A DNA stretch of 7,724 nt from Actinomycetes bacterium. GTDB lineage: Bacteria; Actinomycetota; Actinomycetes; Mycobacteriales; Micromonosporaceae. The stretch covers positions 1 to 7,724 of the forward strand of contig JAEYGD010000164.1 in the NCBI GenBank assembly GCA_023402505.1. Direction: 5' to 3'. Both the position numbers and the translations under genes were made by a program. The notes under the pieces are model-generated. The model saw nothing but the letters and a program-made list of their open reading frames with translations. It made no database searches and had not been told where the DNA came from. Within the stretch, counting starts at the first letter, position 1. Each line of letters opens with the position of its first letter. Below are positions 1-4,846 of the stretch, in pieces.

Positions 1-60
1 GGTGGGACGGTTGGTGCAGGGGGCCGGGGCGGGGGGGGGGGGGCCGGCGGGCGGCACTTT
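1..60. other. G-rich low-complexity left edge with a 13-G run
   Basis: No gene is supported here. The stretch is dominated by G and GGCC-like runs, with an uninterrupted 13-G run at positions 31-43. The opposite end of the window finishes in a 34-G run, so this left run may also be a sequencing or assembly error rather than genomic sequence. It could equally be natural GC-rich intergenic DNA, since the sequence continues normally on both sides of it. Confidence 0.5.
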
Positions 61-94
61 GATCCGGTGGGCGATCCCGAACGCCCACCGGATC
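61..94 (-). terminator. Hairpin terminator of the ABM-domain gene
   Basis: A perfect 13-bp inverted repeat (GATCCGGTGGGCG at 61-73 and its complement at 82-94) encloses an 8-nt loop. It begins on the stop codon of the minus-strand ABM gene (stop at 93-95), the position expected for an intrinsic terminator. No T tract follows on the minus strand, which is common for actinomycete terminators. Being symmetrical, it could also stop transcription arriving from the left. Confidence 0.75.
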
Positions 95-464
95 AGTACG
101 TGGCGGCGATCTCGTAGACGCCGAACGGGCGCGGCTCGGGGACCCGCTGGTAGTCGCGCAGGGGCGCGGTGGTGCCGCGGTGCGCCGCACCGGCCTCCCA
201 GGCGCGGAAGGCGTCCAGGCTGGTCCATTCGCTCATCACGACGAACGCGTGGTCGTCGTCGGCGGAGCGGAGCAGCTCGTTGCGCACCAGCCCGGGAGTC
301 CCGGCCAGGTCACGGCTGATCCGGTGGTACGCGGCCGCGACGGCGTCCGGCTCGCCGGCGGGTGCCGCGGCGTAGACCAGGACCCGGACATGACGCGTTC
401 CGGCCGGTGTGCCGTCCTCCGGCGCGGCCTCGTCGGGCGTGGACCGGGTCACCTGGTCGGACAT
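93..464 (-). CDS. ABM-domain (antibiotic biosynthesis monooxygenase-like) protein
   Basis: A 123-residue cytoplasmic protein. After a polar, probably disordered N-terminus (about 1-23), residues 25-123 resemble the dimeric alpha-beta ABM fold: a first strand HVRVLVYAAAP, a helix with PDAVAAAYHRI, the turn GTPGLVRNELL (56-65), strand FVVMSEW (74-80), and a helix FRAWEAGAAH (86-95). Asn62, Trp80 and His95 sit where family members keep conserved residues. Some ABM enzymes, such as ActVA-Orf6, oxidise polyketide anthrones to quinones without a cofactor; other members act as cyclases or degrade haem. The substrate here is unknown. The start at 464 is preferred because AGGAAGGGG lies about 7 nt upstream; an in-frame ATG at 530 would add 22 residues of Arg/Gly-rich, non-domain sequence. 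It is transcribed away from the SARP gene and possibly controlled by it. Family is fairly sure, reaction is not. Confidence 0.85.
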   Translation of the reverse strand: MSDQVTRSTPDEAAPEDGTPAGTRHVRVLVYAAAPAGEPDAVAAAYHRISRDLAGTPGLVRNELLRSADDDHAFVVMSEWTSLDAFRAWEAGAAHRGTTAPLRDYQRVPEPRPFGVYEIAATY

Positions 465-578
465 GCGGGCACCCCTTCCTCGCGCACCGGACGTGCGGCG
501 GTCCCGCCCGGAACCGCCGCCAAAGCACACCCTGTCCCGCTGGGGCGCGGCTGAAGCCGGACTCGGTGGCGGCGGCTG

Positions 579-618
579 CGCCGGACGCGTCCTCGAGGCG
601 TACTCGACATCCGCCGGA
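579..618 (-). promoter_or_regulatory. Candidate SARP-binding heptamer repeats upstream of the ABM gene
   Basis: On the minus strand, TCGAGTA (607-601) and TCGAGGA (596-590) are separated by exactly 4 bp. Flanking TCCGGCG copies at 618-612 and 585-579 keep the same 11-bp period. SARPs of the DnrI/ActII-ORF4 type bind direct TCGAG-like heptamers repeated every 11 bp. The set points toward the ABM gene, about 115 bp upstream of its start. Unlike the sites at 3989-4093, no convincing -10 hexamer is seen 8 bp downstream, so use as a promoter is uncertain. Confidence 0.4.
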
Positions 619-681
619 CGCCCGCCGGGACGGAGGTAATTGGCGGGGTCGGCGCGATATTCGTCAGGCGCGCAAAAGGGA

Positions 682-695
682 CGGCATCGATGCCG
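682..695. promoter_or_regulatory. Perfect 14-bp palindrome followed by a T tract
   Basis: CGGCATCGATGCCG is a perfect palindrome and is followed on the plus strand by GTTTTTG (696-702). It could be a dimeric regulator site just upstream of the distal SARP-gene promoter candidate (700-728), whose -35 element begins 4 bp further on. It could also be a small hairpin with a 5-bp stem and a U tract acting as a weak terminator, although no plus-strand gene ends upstream. The operator reading is preferred. Confidence 0.35.
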
Positions 696-699
696 GTTT

Positions 700-728
700 T
701 TGTCCAGAGTGCCAGGTCACAATAGATT
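700..728 (+). promoter_or_regulatory. Distal sigma-70-like promoter candidate for the SARP gene
   Basis: TTGTCC (700-705) and TAGATT (723-728) are separated by 17 bp, fitting the housekeeping sigma-factor pattern of actinomycetes. The region is clearly richer in A and T than the rest of the window. It would give a leader of about 290 nt before the SARP start codon. No transcript data support it. Confidence 0.35.
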
Positions 729-791
729 GCGTGGCTACGTATGCGATTCCGATTTGGACCTGGTGAGGCAGTTTGTCGAGCAGTGAGGATC

Positions 792-808
792 GCGTGCGAT
801 TAGCACGC
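792..808. promoter_or_regulatory. 6-bp inverted repeat with a 5-nt spacer in the SARP control region
   Basis: GCGTGC (792-797) and GCACGC (803-808) flank GATTA. It lies between the two promoter candidates, about 45 bp upstream of the proximal -35 element. It may be a regulator half-site pair or a small hairpin in a transcript from the distal promoter. Short arms make chance occurrence possible. Confidence 0.3.
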
Positions 809-850
809 AAGCTACCGGCGGGAAAGGTCGGACACCTGACCCACGGAACC

Positions 851-879
851 TTGACCGTGCTGGGGCCGCAACTTACAGT
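851..879 (+). promoter_or_regulatory. Proximal sigma-70-like promoter candidate for the SARP gene
   Basis: TTGACC (851-856) and TACAGT (874-879) are spaced by 17 bp, the best housekeeping-type promoter match in the window. Transcription would begin near 886, giving a leader of about 140 nt before the ATG at 1027. The -10 element lies inside an inverted repeat (867-893), which suggests regulation at this promoter. Confidence 0.55.
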
Positions 880-893
880 CTGTAGCAGTTGCG
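867..893. promoter_or_regulatory. Bipartite inverted repeat (putative operator) over the -10 region
   Basis: Outer arms CGCAACT (867-873) and AGTTGCG (887-893) are perfect complements. Inner arms TACAG (874-878) and CTGTA (880-884) are also complementary around T879. Only the two bases at 885-886 break the symmetry. The element covers the -10 hexamer and the predicted transcription start of the proximal SARP-gene promoter, where a bound repressor would block RNA polymerase. An RNA hairpin is less likely because transcription from this promoter would begin near its right end. Confidence 0.5.
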
Positions 894-1026
894 CCACGGA
901 GCATGTCGATCATGCCGCCGAACGGCTGACGTAGGTATCGGGGGGTTTGATCCACCACCGCATTGCCCATCGACAGTCAGGCCGATCGGACGAGCGTCAA
1001 CTCCGCACCATTTCCTGGGGGAGCTA

Positions 1027-2862
1027 ATGGTGTTCCGCATTCTTGGCCCATTGTCCGTCACGCACGACGACCGGGATATTACCCCGACCGCACCGAAGGT
1101 TCGCCAAGTCTTGGCCTTTCTTCTGGTGCGTCGCAACCAGGTCGTCCAAGTCAGTGAATTCGTCGACGAATTGTGGGGGGACAACCCTCCGGACAGCGCG
1201 ATGACAACACTGCAGACCTACATCTACAAGCTGCGCAAGGACGTGCTGGACCCGACCGGCCTGGCGCGGCTGCACACCCAGACCTGTGGCTACCTGCTCG
1301 ACGTCAACGACGACGACATCGACGTGTGCCACTTCGAACGGCTGGCTCAGCAGGGCCGCCTCGAACGGGAACGCGGCGACGCCCAGCGCGCCAGCGAACT
1401 GCTCACCGAAGCGTTGGCACTCTGGCGCGCACCCGCCCTGCTCGGAGTCAACGCCGGCGAGATCCTTTCCGCCCACATGACCCGTCTGGAGGAGAACAAG
1501 CTCCGGGTGCTCGGCATGCGGATCGAGGCGGACATGCAACTCGGCCGGTACGAGGAACTGATCAGCGAACTGAAGGAACTGGTCCGCAGCTACCCGCTGC
1601 ACGAACGGTTCCACGCCAACCTGATGACCGCGCTGGACCGGTCGGGCCGGCGGTACGAGGCCTTCGAGGTCTACCGGCGGCTGCGGGAACTGCTCATCGA
1701 CGAGCTCGGACTGGAACCGTCCCCGGCCGTCCAGCGGCTGCACCGGTCCCTGCTCAACGCCGAGCCGGCGGAGAGCCGGCCGGCACCCCGGCCGGCGACG
1801 GCCACCGAGCGGGCCCCGTCCCGCGCCGCACCGCCCGCGCAACTACCGCCGGACATACCCGACTTCACCGGCCGGGAGGAGGTGGTGCGGCGGGTCAGAG
1901 CCGTCCTCAACCCGGACCAGGAGCACGGCACCGCGCCCGCCGCGATCTCGATCTGCGGCATGACCGGTGTCGGCAAGACGACTCTGGCCCTGCACGTCGG
2001 GCATCTAGAGCGGGCCCGGTACCCGCACGGCCAGCTCTTCGCCGACCTGCGCGGCTCGTCCCGCAACCCGACCTCGCAGATGGACGTCCTCGCCGGATTC
2101 CTGCGGGCGCTGGGCGTACCGGTGCAGCAGATCCCACCGACCGTCGAGGAGCGCAGCAGCCTCTACCGCACCTGGACCAGCGGCCGGCGGCTCCTGGTGG
2201 TCCTCGACGACGCCGCCAACGCGTCCCAGATCGCGCCGCTCGTGCCGGCCACACCGGAGAGCGCGGTCGTGGTGACCAGCCGGTGGGGCCTGCAGGTCCT
2301 GCCCGGCGTCCAGGTCACCAAGCTCGACGTCATGACCACCGGCGAGGCCGTGACGCTGCTGCGCGCGATGCTCGGGGCCGCCCGGGTGGACGCCGAGCCC
2401 GAGGAGGCCGAGCGGCTCGCCGACCGCTGCGGTCACCTGCCGCTGGCCCTGCGCTGCGTCGGCGCCCGGCTGGCCGCCGCGCCGACGTGGTCGCTGCGCA
2501 AGATGGCCGCGCTGATCGAGTCGGGGCCGGCGGCACTCGACCAACTGCGGTTCGCCGAGTTCGACGTCCGCACCAACTACGACGAGACCTACTACCGGTT
2601 GGAGCCGCACGACCGCAGTGCCCTGCGACTGCTCAGCCTGCTCCCACCGCCGCACTTCACCGCCGCCACCGCGGCCAGCCTGCTCGGCACCCCGGCCGAC
2701 GCCGTGGAAACGCAGCTCAGCCGCCTAGTGGCCTGCAACCTCCTGGACGCGCGGGCGGACGAGGGCGTGGTCCGCTACCGGCTGCACCGGCTGATCCGGC
2801 TGTACGCGCGGGAACGCCTCAACCACGAGTTCATCGAGCCACGGCTCGGTTCGAACGCGTGA
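1027..2862 (+). CDS. SARP-family transcriptional activator with NB-ARC ATPase domain (AfsR-like, no TPR)
   Basis: A 611-residue cytoplasmic regulator of antibiotic biosynthesis. Residues 1-95 form an OmpR-like winged helix, with recognition-helix region around TTLQTYIYKLRK (60-71). Residues 96-242 are the bacterial transcriptional activation domain, closing with the typical DELGLEPSP (225-233). A Pro/Ala/Arg-rich linker (243-278) leads to an NB-ARC/AP-ATPase: P-loop GMTGVGKTT (311-319, Lys317), Walker B LLVVLDDA (389-396), VVVTSR (414-419) and GHLPLAL (469-475). A helical, winged-helix-like tail (YRLHRLIRLYARERL) ends the protein. AfsR is nearly 1000 residues and carries C-terminal TPRs; this protein stops before them with a clean TGA, so it is a mid-length SARP rather than an obvious truncation. 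The start at 1027 has GGGGGAG (1017-1023) just upstream and gives the canonical FRILGPLSV beginning; the in-frame ATG at 889 adds 46 non-conserved residues. No TTA codon was seen in frame. It is likely the pathway-specific activator of the neighbours. Confidence 0.95.
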   Translation: MVFRILGPLSVTHDDRDITPTAPKVRQVLAFLLVRRNQVVQVSEFVDELWGDNPPDSAMTTLQTYIYKLRKDVLDPTGLARLHTQTCGYLLDVNDDDIDVCHFERLAQQGRLERERGDAQRASELLTEALALWRAPALLGVNAGEILSAHMTRLEENKLRVLGMRIEADMQLGRYEELISELKELVRSYPLHERFHANLMTALDRSGRRYEAFEVYRRLRELLIDELGLEPSPAVQRLHRSLLNAEPAESRPAPRPATATERAPSRAAPPAQLPPDIPDFTGREEVVRRVRAVLNPDQEHGTAPAAISICGMTGVGKTTLALHVGHLERARYPHGQLFADLRGSSRNPTSQMDVLAGFLRALGVPVQQIPPTVEERSSLYRTWTSGRRLLVVLDDAANASQIAPLVPATPESAVVVTSRWGLQVLPGVQVTKLDVMTTGEAVTLLRAMLGAARVDAEPEEAERLADRCGHLPLALRCVGARLAAAPTWSLRKMAALIESGPAALDQLRFAEFDVRTNYDETYYRLEPHDRSALRLLSLLPPPHFTAATAASLLGTPADAVETQLSRLVACNLLDARADEGVVRYRLHRLIRLYARERLNHEFIEPRLGSNA

Positions 2863-2943
2863 GACCGCGGACGGGTGCCGGAGTCGGGCCTCCACCACCG
2901 ACCGGCCGTCCGCCCTTCCCATCCCCACCCGGCCGTCCCGCCG

Positions 2944-2961
2944 GGCCGTCCCTCGACGGCC
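2944..2961 (+). terminator. Short GC-rich hairpin downstream of the SARP gene
   Basis: GGCCGTC (2944-2950) and GACGGCC (2955-2961) form a perfect 7-bp stem with a CCTC loop, 81 nt after the SARP stop codon. It is a plausible T-less actinomycete terminator, weaker than the hairpin at 3014-3068. The surrounding sequence has several GGCCGTCC-like repeats, so part of the symmetry may come from low complexity. Confidence 0.4.
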
Positions 2962-3013
2962 GTCAGCGCACGCTGCTCGCCGCCCCCCGGTACGGGTGGG
3001 TCGCCGTCTTCAC

Positions 3014-3068
3014 CGCTGTCGAGCTGCCCCACGGACAGGACCGCCGTCCTCGGGGCAGCTCGGCAGCG
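3014..3068. terminator. Large bidirectional terminator between convergent genes
   Basis: Arms 3014-3030 and 3052-3068 pair over 17 positions with only one T:G mismatch (a wobble in plus-strand RNA); the core GAGCTGCCCC / GGGGCAGCTC (3021-3030 / 3052-3061) is perfect. Inside, AGGAC (3037-3041) pairs with GTCCT (3046-3050) around a CGCC loop. The structure lies between the SARP stop (2862) and the SDR stop on the opposite strand (3189), the classic place for a shared terminator of converging transcripts. No T tract is present on either side. Confidence 0.7.
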
Positions 3069-3147
3069 CCGGTCAGCGTCGGCATCTCCCGGTTGCCGGC
3101 CCGACCGGACCGCAGGCCACCAGGGGTTCCGCACCCCGCCGTCGCCC

Positions 3148-3180
3148 CGCCATCGGCCCGCCATCGGCCCGCCATCGGCC
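3148..3180. repeat. Three perfect tandem copies of an 11-mer
   Basis: CGCCATCGGCC is repeated three times without change (3148-3158, 3159-3169, 3170-3180), ending 8 bp before the stop codon of the minus-strand SDR. It is probably a slippage-generated minisatellite in the intergenic tail. The 11-bp period is one helical turn and equals the SARP repeat spacing, but the sequence is unlike TCGAG heptamers and no gene starts here. Confidence 0.8.
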
Positions 3181-3188
3181 CGGTCGGG

Positions 3189-3941
3189 TCACCGACCGCC
3201 GGCGGTCCGGACGATCTCGCCGTTGACGTTGCCGTTGGCCGCCGAGCCGAGGAACACCACCAGCCGCGCCACGTCCTCCGCCGTGCTGAGACGACCGCTC
3301 GGCGTGTCCCGCGCGGCCTGCGCCACCAGCTCCGGGTCGACGTTGTCCAAGCTCTCGGTCAACGTCCCGCCCGGCGCGACCACGTTGGCCAGCACCCCGT
3401 CACGGGTCCACATCAACCCCCGGACGAAGCCGTGCAGCGCCGCCTTCGCGGCCCCGTACACCTCCGATCCCGGATTGCCGTGCAGGGCGGTGACCGACGA
3501 GAGCAGGACCACCCGACCCCACCCGCGCCGGCGCATCCCGCCGAGCACCTCGCGCACCGTCCAGAGGTGACCCTCCACGTTCTCCCGGAACCGGTCCAGC
3601 CACTGATCGAGCGGCAGGTCCTGGTACGCCGGCAGGTCCTCCGGGTTGATCCACACCCAGGTCTGGGCGTTGGCCACCAGGACGTCGATCCCGCCCCAGC
3701 ACTCCTCCACCCGGCGCACCGCCGCCCGTACCGAGGCGGGATCGGCCAGGTCGTAGGGCACCGCGAGCGCCCGCTCGTCCCCGCCCAACTCCTTGACCAC
3801 CTGCTCGGCGGCCGCCTCCGAGGTGTGGTAGGTGACGGCGACCCGGGCGCCCTCGTCCGCGAAGGCCCGTGCGGTGGCCCGGCCGATGCCCCGGGTCGCC
3901 CCGGTCACCAGCACCCGCTTGTCCGTCAGGCCGAGATCCAT
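3189..3941 (-). CDS. SDR-family oxidoreductase (FabG-like ketoreductase)
   Basis: A 250-residue classical short-chain dehydrogenase/reductase, the usual length for the family. The Rossmann dinucleotide motif is TGATRGIG (13-20). Asn121 (FRENVEGH), Ser149 (LLSS), Tyr162 and Lys166 (YGAAK) form the complete catalytic tetrad, with Tyr 13 residues after Ser as usual. The NNAG motif is altered to ANAQ (90-93), and is followed by an aromatic stretch (TWVWIN, 94-99) that may line the pocket. Arg17 and the basic region after strand 2 suggest NADPH (inference). It probably reduces a ketone or oxidises an alcohol on the pathway intermediate. The ATG at 3941 has GAGGGG 8 nt upstream and begins the conserved MDLGLTDKRVLVTG; longer in-frame extensions have no family-like sequence. 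It is transcribed divergently from the TenA-P450-SDR unit and convergently with the SARP gene. The specific substrate is not predictable. Confidence 0.93.
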   Translation of the reverse strand: MDLGLTDKRVLVTGATRGIGRATARAFADEGARVAVTYHTSEAAAEQVVKELGGDERALAVPYDLADPASVRAAVRRVEECWGGIDVLVANAQTWVWINPEDLPAYQDLPLDQWLDRFRENVEGHLWTVREVLGGMRRRGWGRVVLLSSVTALHGNPGSEVYGAAKAALHGFVRGLMWTRDGVLANVVAPGGTLTESLDNVDPELVAQAARDTPSGRLSTAEDVARLVVFLGSAANGNVNGEIVRTAGGR

Positions 3942-3968
3942 GGCGTACCCCTCACGACGTCGCTGACC

Positions 3969-3982
3969 GGCACGGCCGTGCC
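3969..3982. promoter_or_regulatory. Perfect 14-bp palindrome upstream of the divergent SDR
   Basis: GGCACGGCCGTGCC is perfectly self-complementary and lies 28-41 bp upstream of the minus-strand SDR start. If the -10-like hexamer at 3994-3989 is used, the palindrome covers roughly the first 14 transcribed bases, a usual place for a repressor operator. GC-rich palindromes arise by chance more often here than in average DNA. Confidence 0.4.
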
Positions 3983-3988
3983 AGGGCC

Positions 3989-4020
3989 AATCTCCGCCGC
4001 CGGGCTCGACGCCGGCTCGC
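3989..4020 (-). promoter_or_regulatory. Putative SARP-activated promoter for the divergent SDR
   Basis: Read on the minus strand: heptamer GCGAGCC (4020-4014), 4 bp GGCG, heptamer TCGAGCC (4009-4003), 8 bp, then GAGATT (3994-3989) as a -10-like hexamer. The 7-4-7-8-6 spacing is that described for promoters activated by DnrI/ActII-ORF4-type SARPs, where repeats stand in for a -35 element. TCGAGCC matches the TCGAGC core fully and GCGAGCC has one change. The -10 is weak but keeps A at position 2 and T at position 6. The predicted leader is about 41 nt. Confidence 0.5.
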
Positions 4021-4034
4021 CGACGCCGGCTCGC
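4007..4034. repeat. Tandem duplication of a 14-mer in the divergent promoter region
   Basis: CGACGCCGGCTCGC occurs twice in perfect head-to-tail order (4007-4020 and 4021-4034). It overlaps the distal heptamer of the putative minus-strand SARP promoter and creates an additional GCGAGCC copy at 4034-4028, 14 bp further upstream. The duplication may therefore add a regulator contact site, or may be simple slippage. Confidence 0.75.
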
Positions 4035-4061
4035 GGACGCCCGCCACCGGCGTACGCCTGC

Positions 4062-4093
4062 TCCAGCCGGGGTCAAGCAGCCCCCGATAGCGT
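4062..4093 (+). promoter_or_regulatory. Putative SARP-activated promoter for the TenA-P450-SDR unit
   Basis: Heptamers TCCAGCC (4062-4068) and TCAAGCA (4073-4079) are separated by the 4 bp GGGG. Exactly 8 bp later lies TAGCGT (4088-4093), a plausible -10. Both heptamers differ from TCGAGC only at the third base. The geometry equals the arrangement on the opposite strand at 4020-3989 and that of known SARP promoters. There is no good -35 hexamer, as expected if an activator replaces it. Transcription would start near 4100, leaving a 30-nt leader with its ribosome binding site. Confidence 0.5.
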
Positions 4094-4117
4094 CCGCCGC
4101 GACCATCCCGCCCGGAC

Positions 4118-4123
4118 GGAGGA
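4118..4123 (+). promoter_or_regulatory. Strong ribosome binding site of the TenA-like gene
   Basis: GGAGGA stands 6 nt before the ATG at 4130. It is the strongest Shine-Dalgarno match in the window, fixes the start of the first gene of the coupled unit, and fits a high translation rate at its head. Confidence 0.75.
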
Positions 4124-4129
4124 CGGCCG

Positions 4130-4846
4130 ATGCTGCTGCACGAAGAACTGCGGGAGATCCGGGATCCGGTGCTGCGCGCCGTGCAGGACCATCCCTTCTG
4201 GTCGGGGATCCGGGACGGTTCGCTGCCGCCGGCGGCGCTGGCCCACTTCCTCGCCCAGGACACCGGGTACCTGCTCCCGGCGTACGCCCGGGCGCTGGCC
4301 CGCTGCGCGGCGGCGGCCACCGACGACGCGCACACCCTGCTGCTCGCGCAGTCGGTGGCCGGGACCATGGAGGCACGCGACCGGTTGCGCGCCAACAGCG
4401 CCGCCCTGGCCGCGACCACCGGCCTGCCGGGCCCCCTCGGTGACCCGCCGATCGACCCGGCGACACAGGCCCACACCGCGTTCCTCACCGCCGCCACCGC
4501 GGCCTCCTTCGCCGCCGGGGTGGGCGCCCTGCTGCCGATGGTGTGGTTCAACGCCGAGGTCTCCGACCGGCTGCTGCGCGACACCCCGCCCGGCTCCCGC
4601 TACCGGCCGTGGGTGGAGGCCTACCACCCCGGCGAGTCCTACCGGTACGCGGTGCGGGCGTTCCTGGACATGGCCGACGACGTCGGCAAGAACGGCACGG
4701 CCGGCGAGCGGGCCACGCTCGTCGAGCAGTTCTCCAACAGCATCCGTTACGAATGGGCATTCGCCGAGTCCTGCACGACGTCCCTTTCGGACGGTCCGGG
4801 CCGGCGCTCGCCGTTCGAGGAGTCAACGAGAGAGGGCACGAGATGA
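4130..4846 (+). CDS. TenA/PqqC-like (haem oxygenase-fold) protein
   Basis: A 238-residue all-helical protein resembling the TenA/thiaminase II family: HPFWSGIRDGSL (21-32), FLAQDTGYLL (40-49, Asp44), the central LLPMVWFNAEV (134-144), WVEAYHPGESYRYAV (161-175) and a C-terminal RYEWAFAESC (206-215, Glu208). In B. subtilis TenA the catalytic residues are Asp44, Cys135 and Glu205. The Asp and Glu have clear counterparts, but the central segment has Met137 and Val138 and no Cys, so hydrolysis of thiamin or aminopyrimidine is unlikely. TenA-fold proteins in natural-product clusters are variously oxidases, diiron enzymes or of unknown role; a regulatory role often written in databases has little support. 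No obvious diiron ligand set was recognised. The gene overlaps the P450 start by 4 nt (ATGA), so the two are translated together and probably act on the same molecule. The tail beyond about residue 216 is polar and likely disordered. No signal peptide. Confidence 0.8.
   Translation: MLLHEELREIRDPVLRAVQDHPFWSGIRDGSLPPAALAHFLAQDTGYLLPAYARALARCAAAATDDAHTLLLAQSVAGTMEARDRLRANSAALAATTGLPGPLGDPPIDPATQAHTAFLTAATAASFAAGVGALLPMVWFNAEVSDRLLRDTPPGSRYRPWVEAYHPGESYRYAVRAFLDMADDVGKNGTAGERATLVEQFSNSIRYEWAFAESCTTSLSDGPGRRSPFEESTREGTR

Noticed and set aside
465..530. N-terminal extension of the ABM protein from an ATG at 530
   Set aside because: The added 22 residues are Arg/Gly-rich and outside the domain, and the ATG at 464 has a clear AGGAAGGGG site.
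903..929. Eight-codon leader peptide in the SARP leader
   Set aside because: GGAG is only 1 nt from the first ATG; a second ATG at 912 has better spacing, but the frame is tiny and shows no regulatory codon run or attenuator hairpins.
889..1026. Upstream in-frame ATG giving a 657-residue SARP
   Set aside because: The extra 46 residues match nothing in SARP N-termini, have no good ribosome site, and would overlap the operator-like repeat. The ATG at 1027 has both a ribosome site and the canonical beginning.
4543..4842. N-terminal extension of the P450 frame
   Set aside because: It lies wholly inside the TenA-like gene in another frame and lacks P450 sequence; the ATG at 4843 gives a normal 400-residue protein.
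4130..4846. Thiaminase II or transcriptional regulator function for the TenA-like protein
   Set aside because: The catalytic Cys region is not conserved, no thiamin genes are nearby, and there is no DNA-binding domain.
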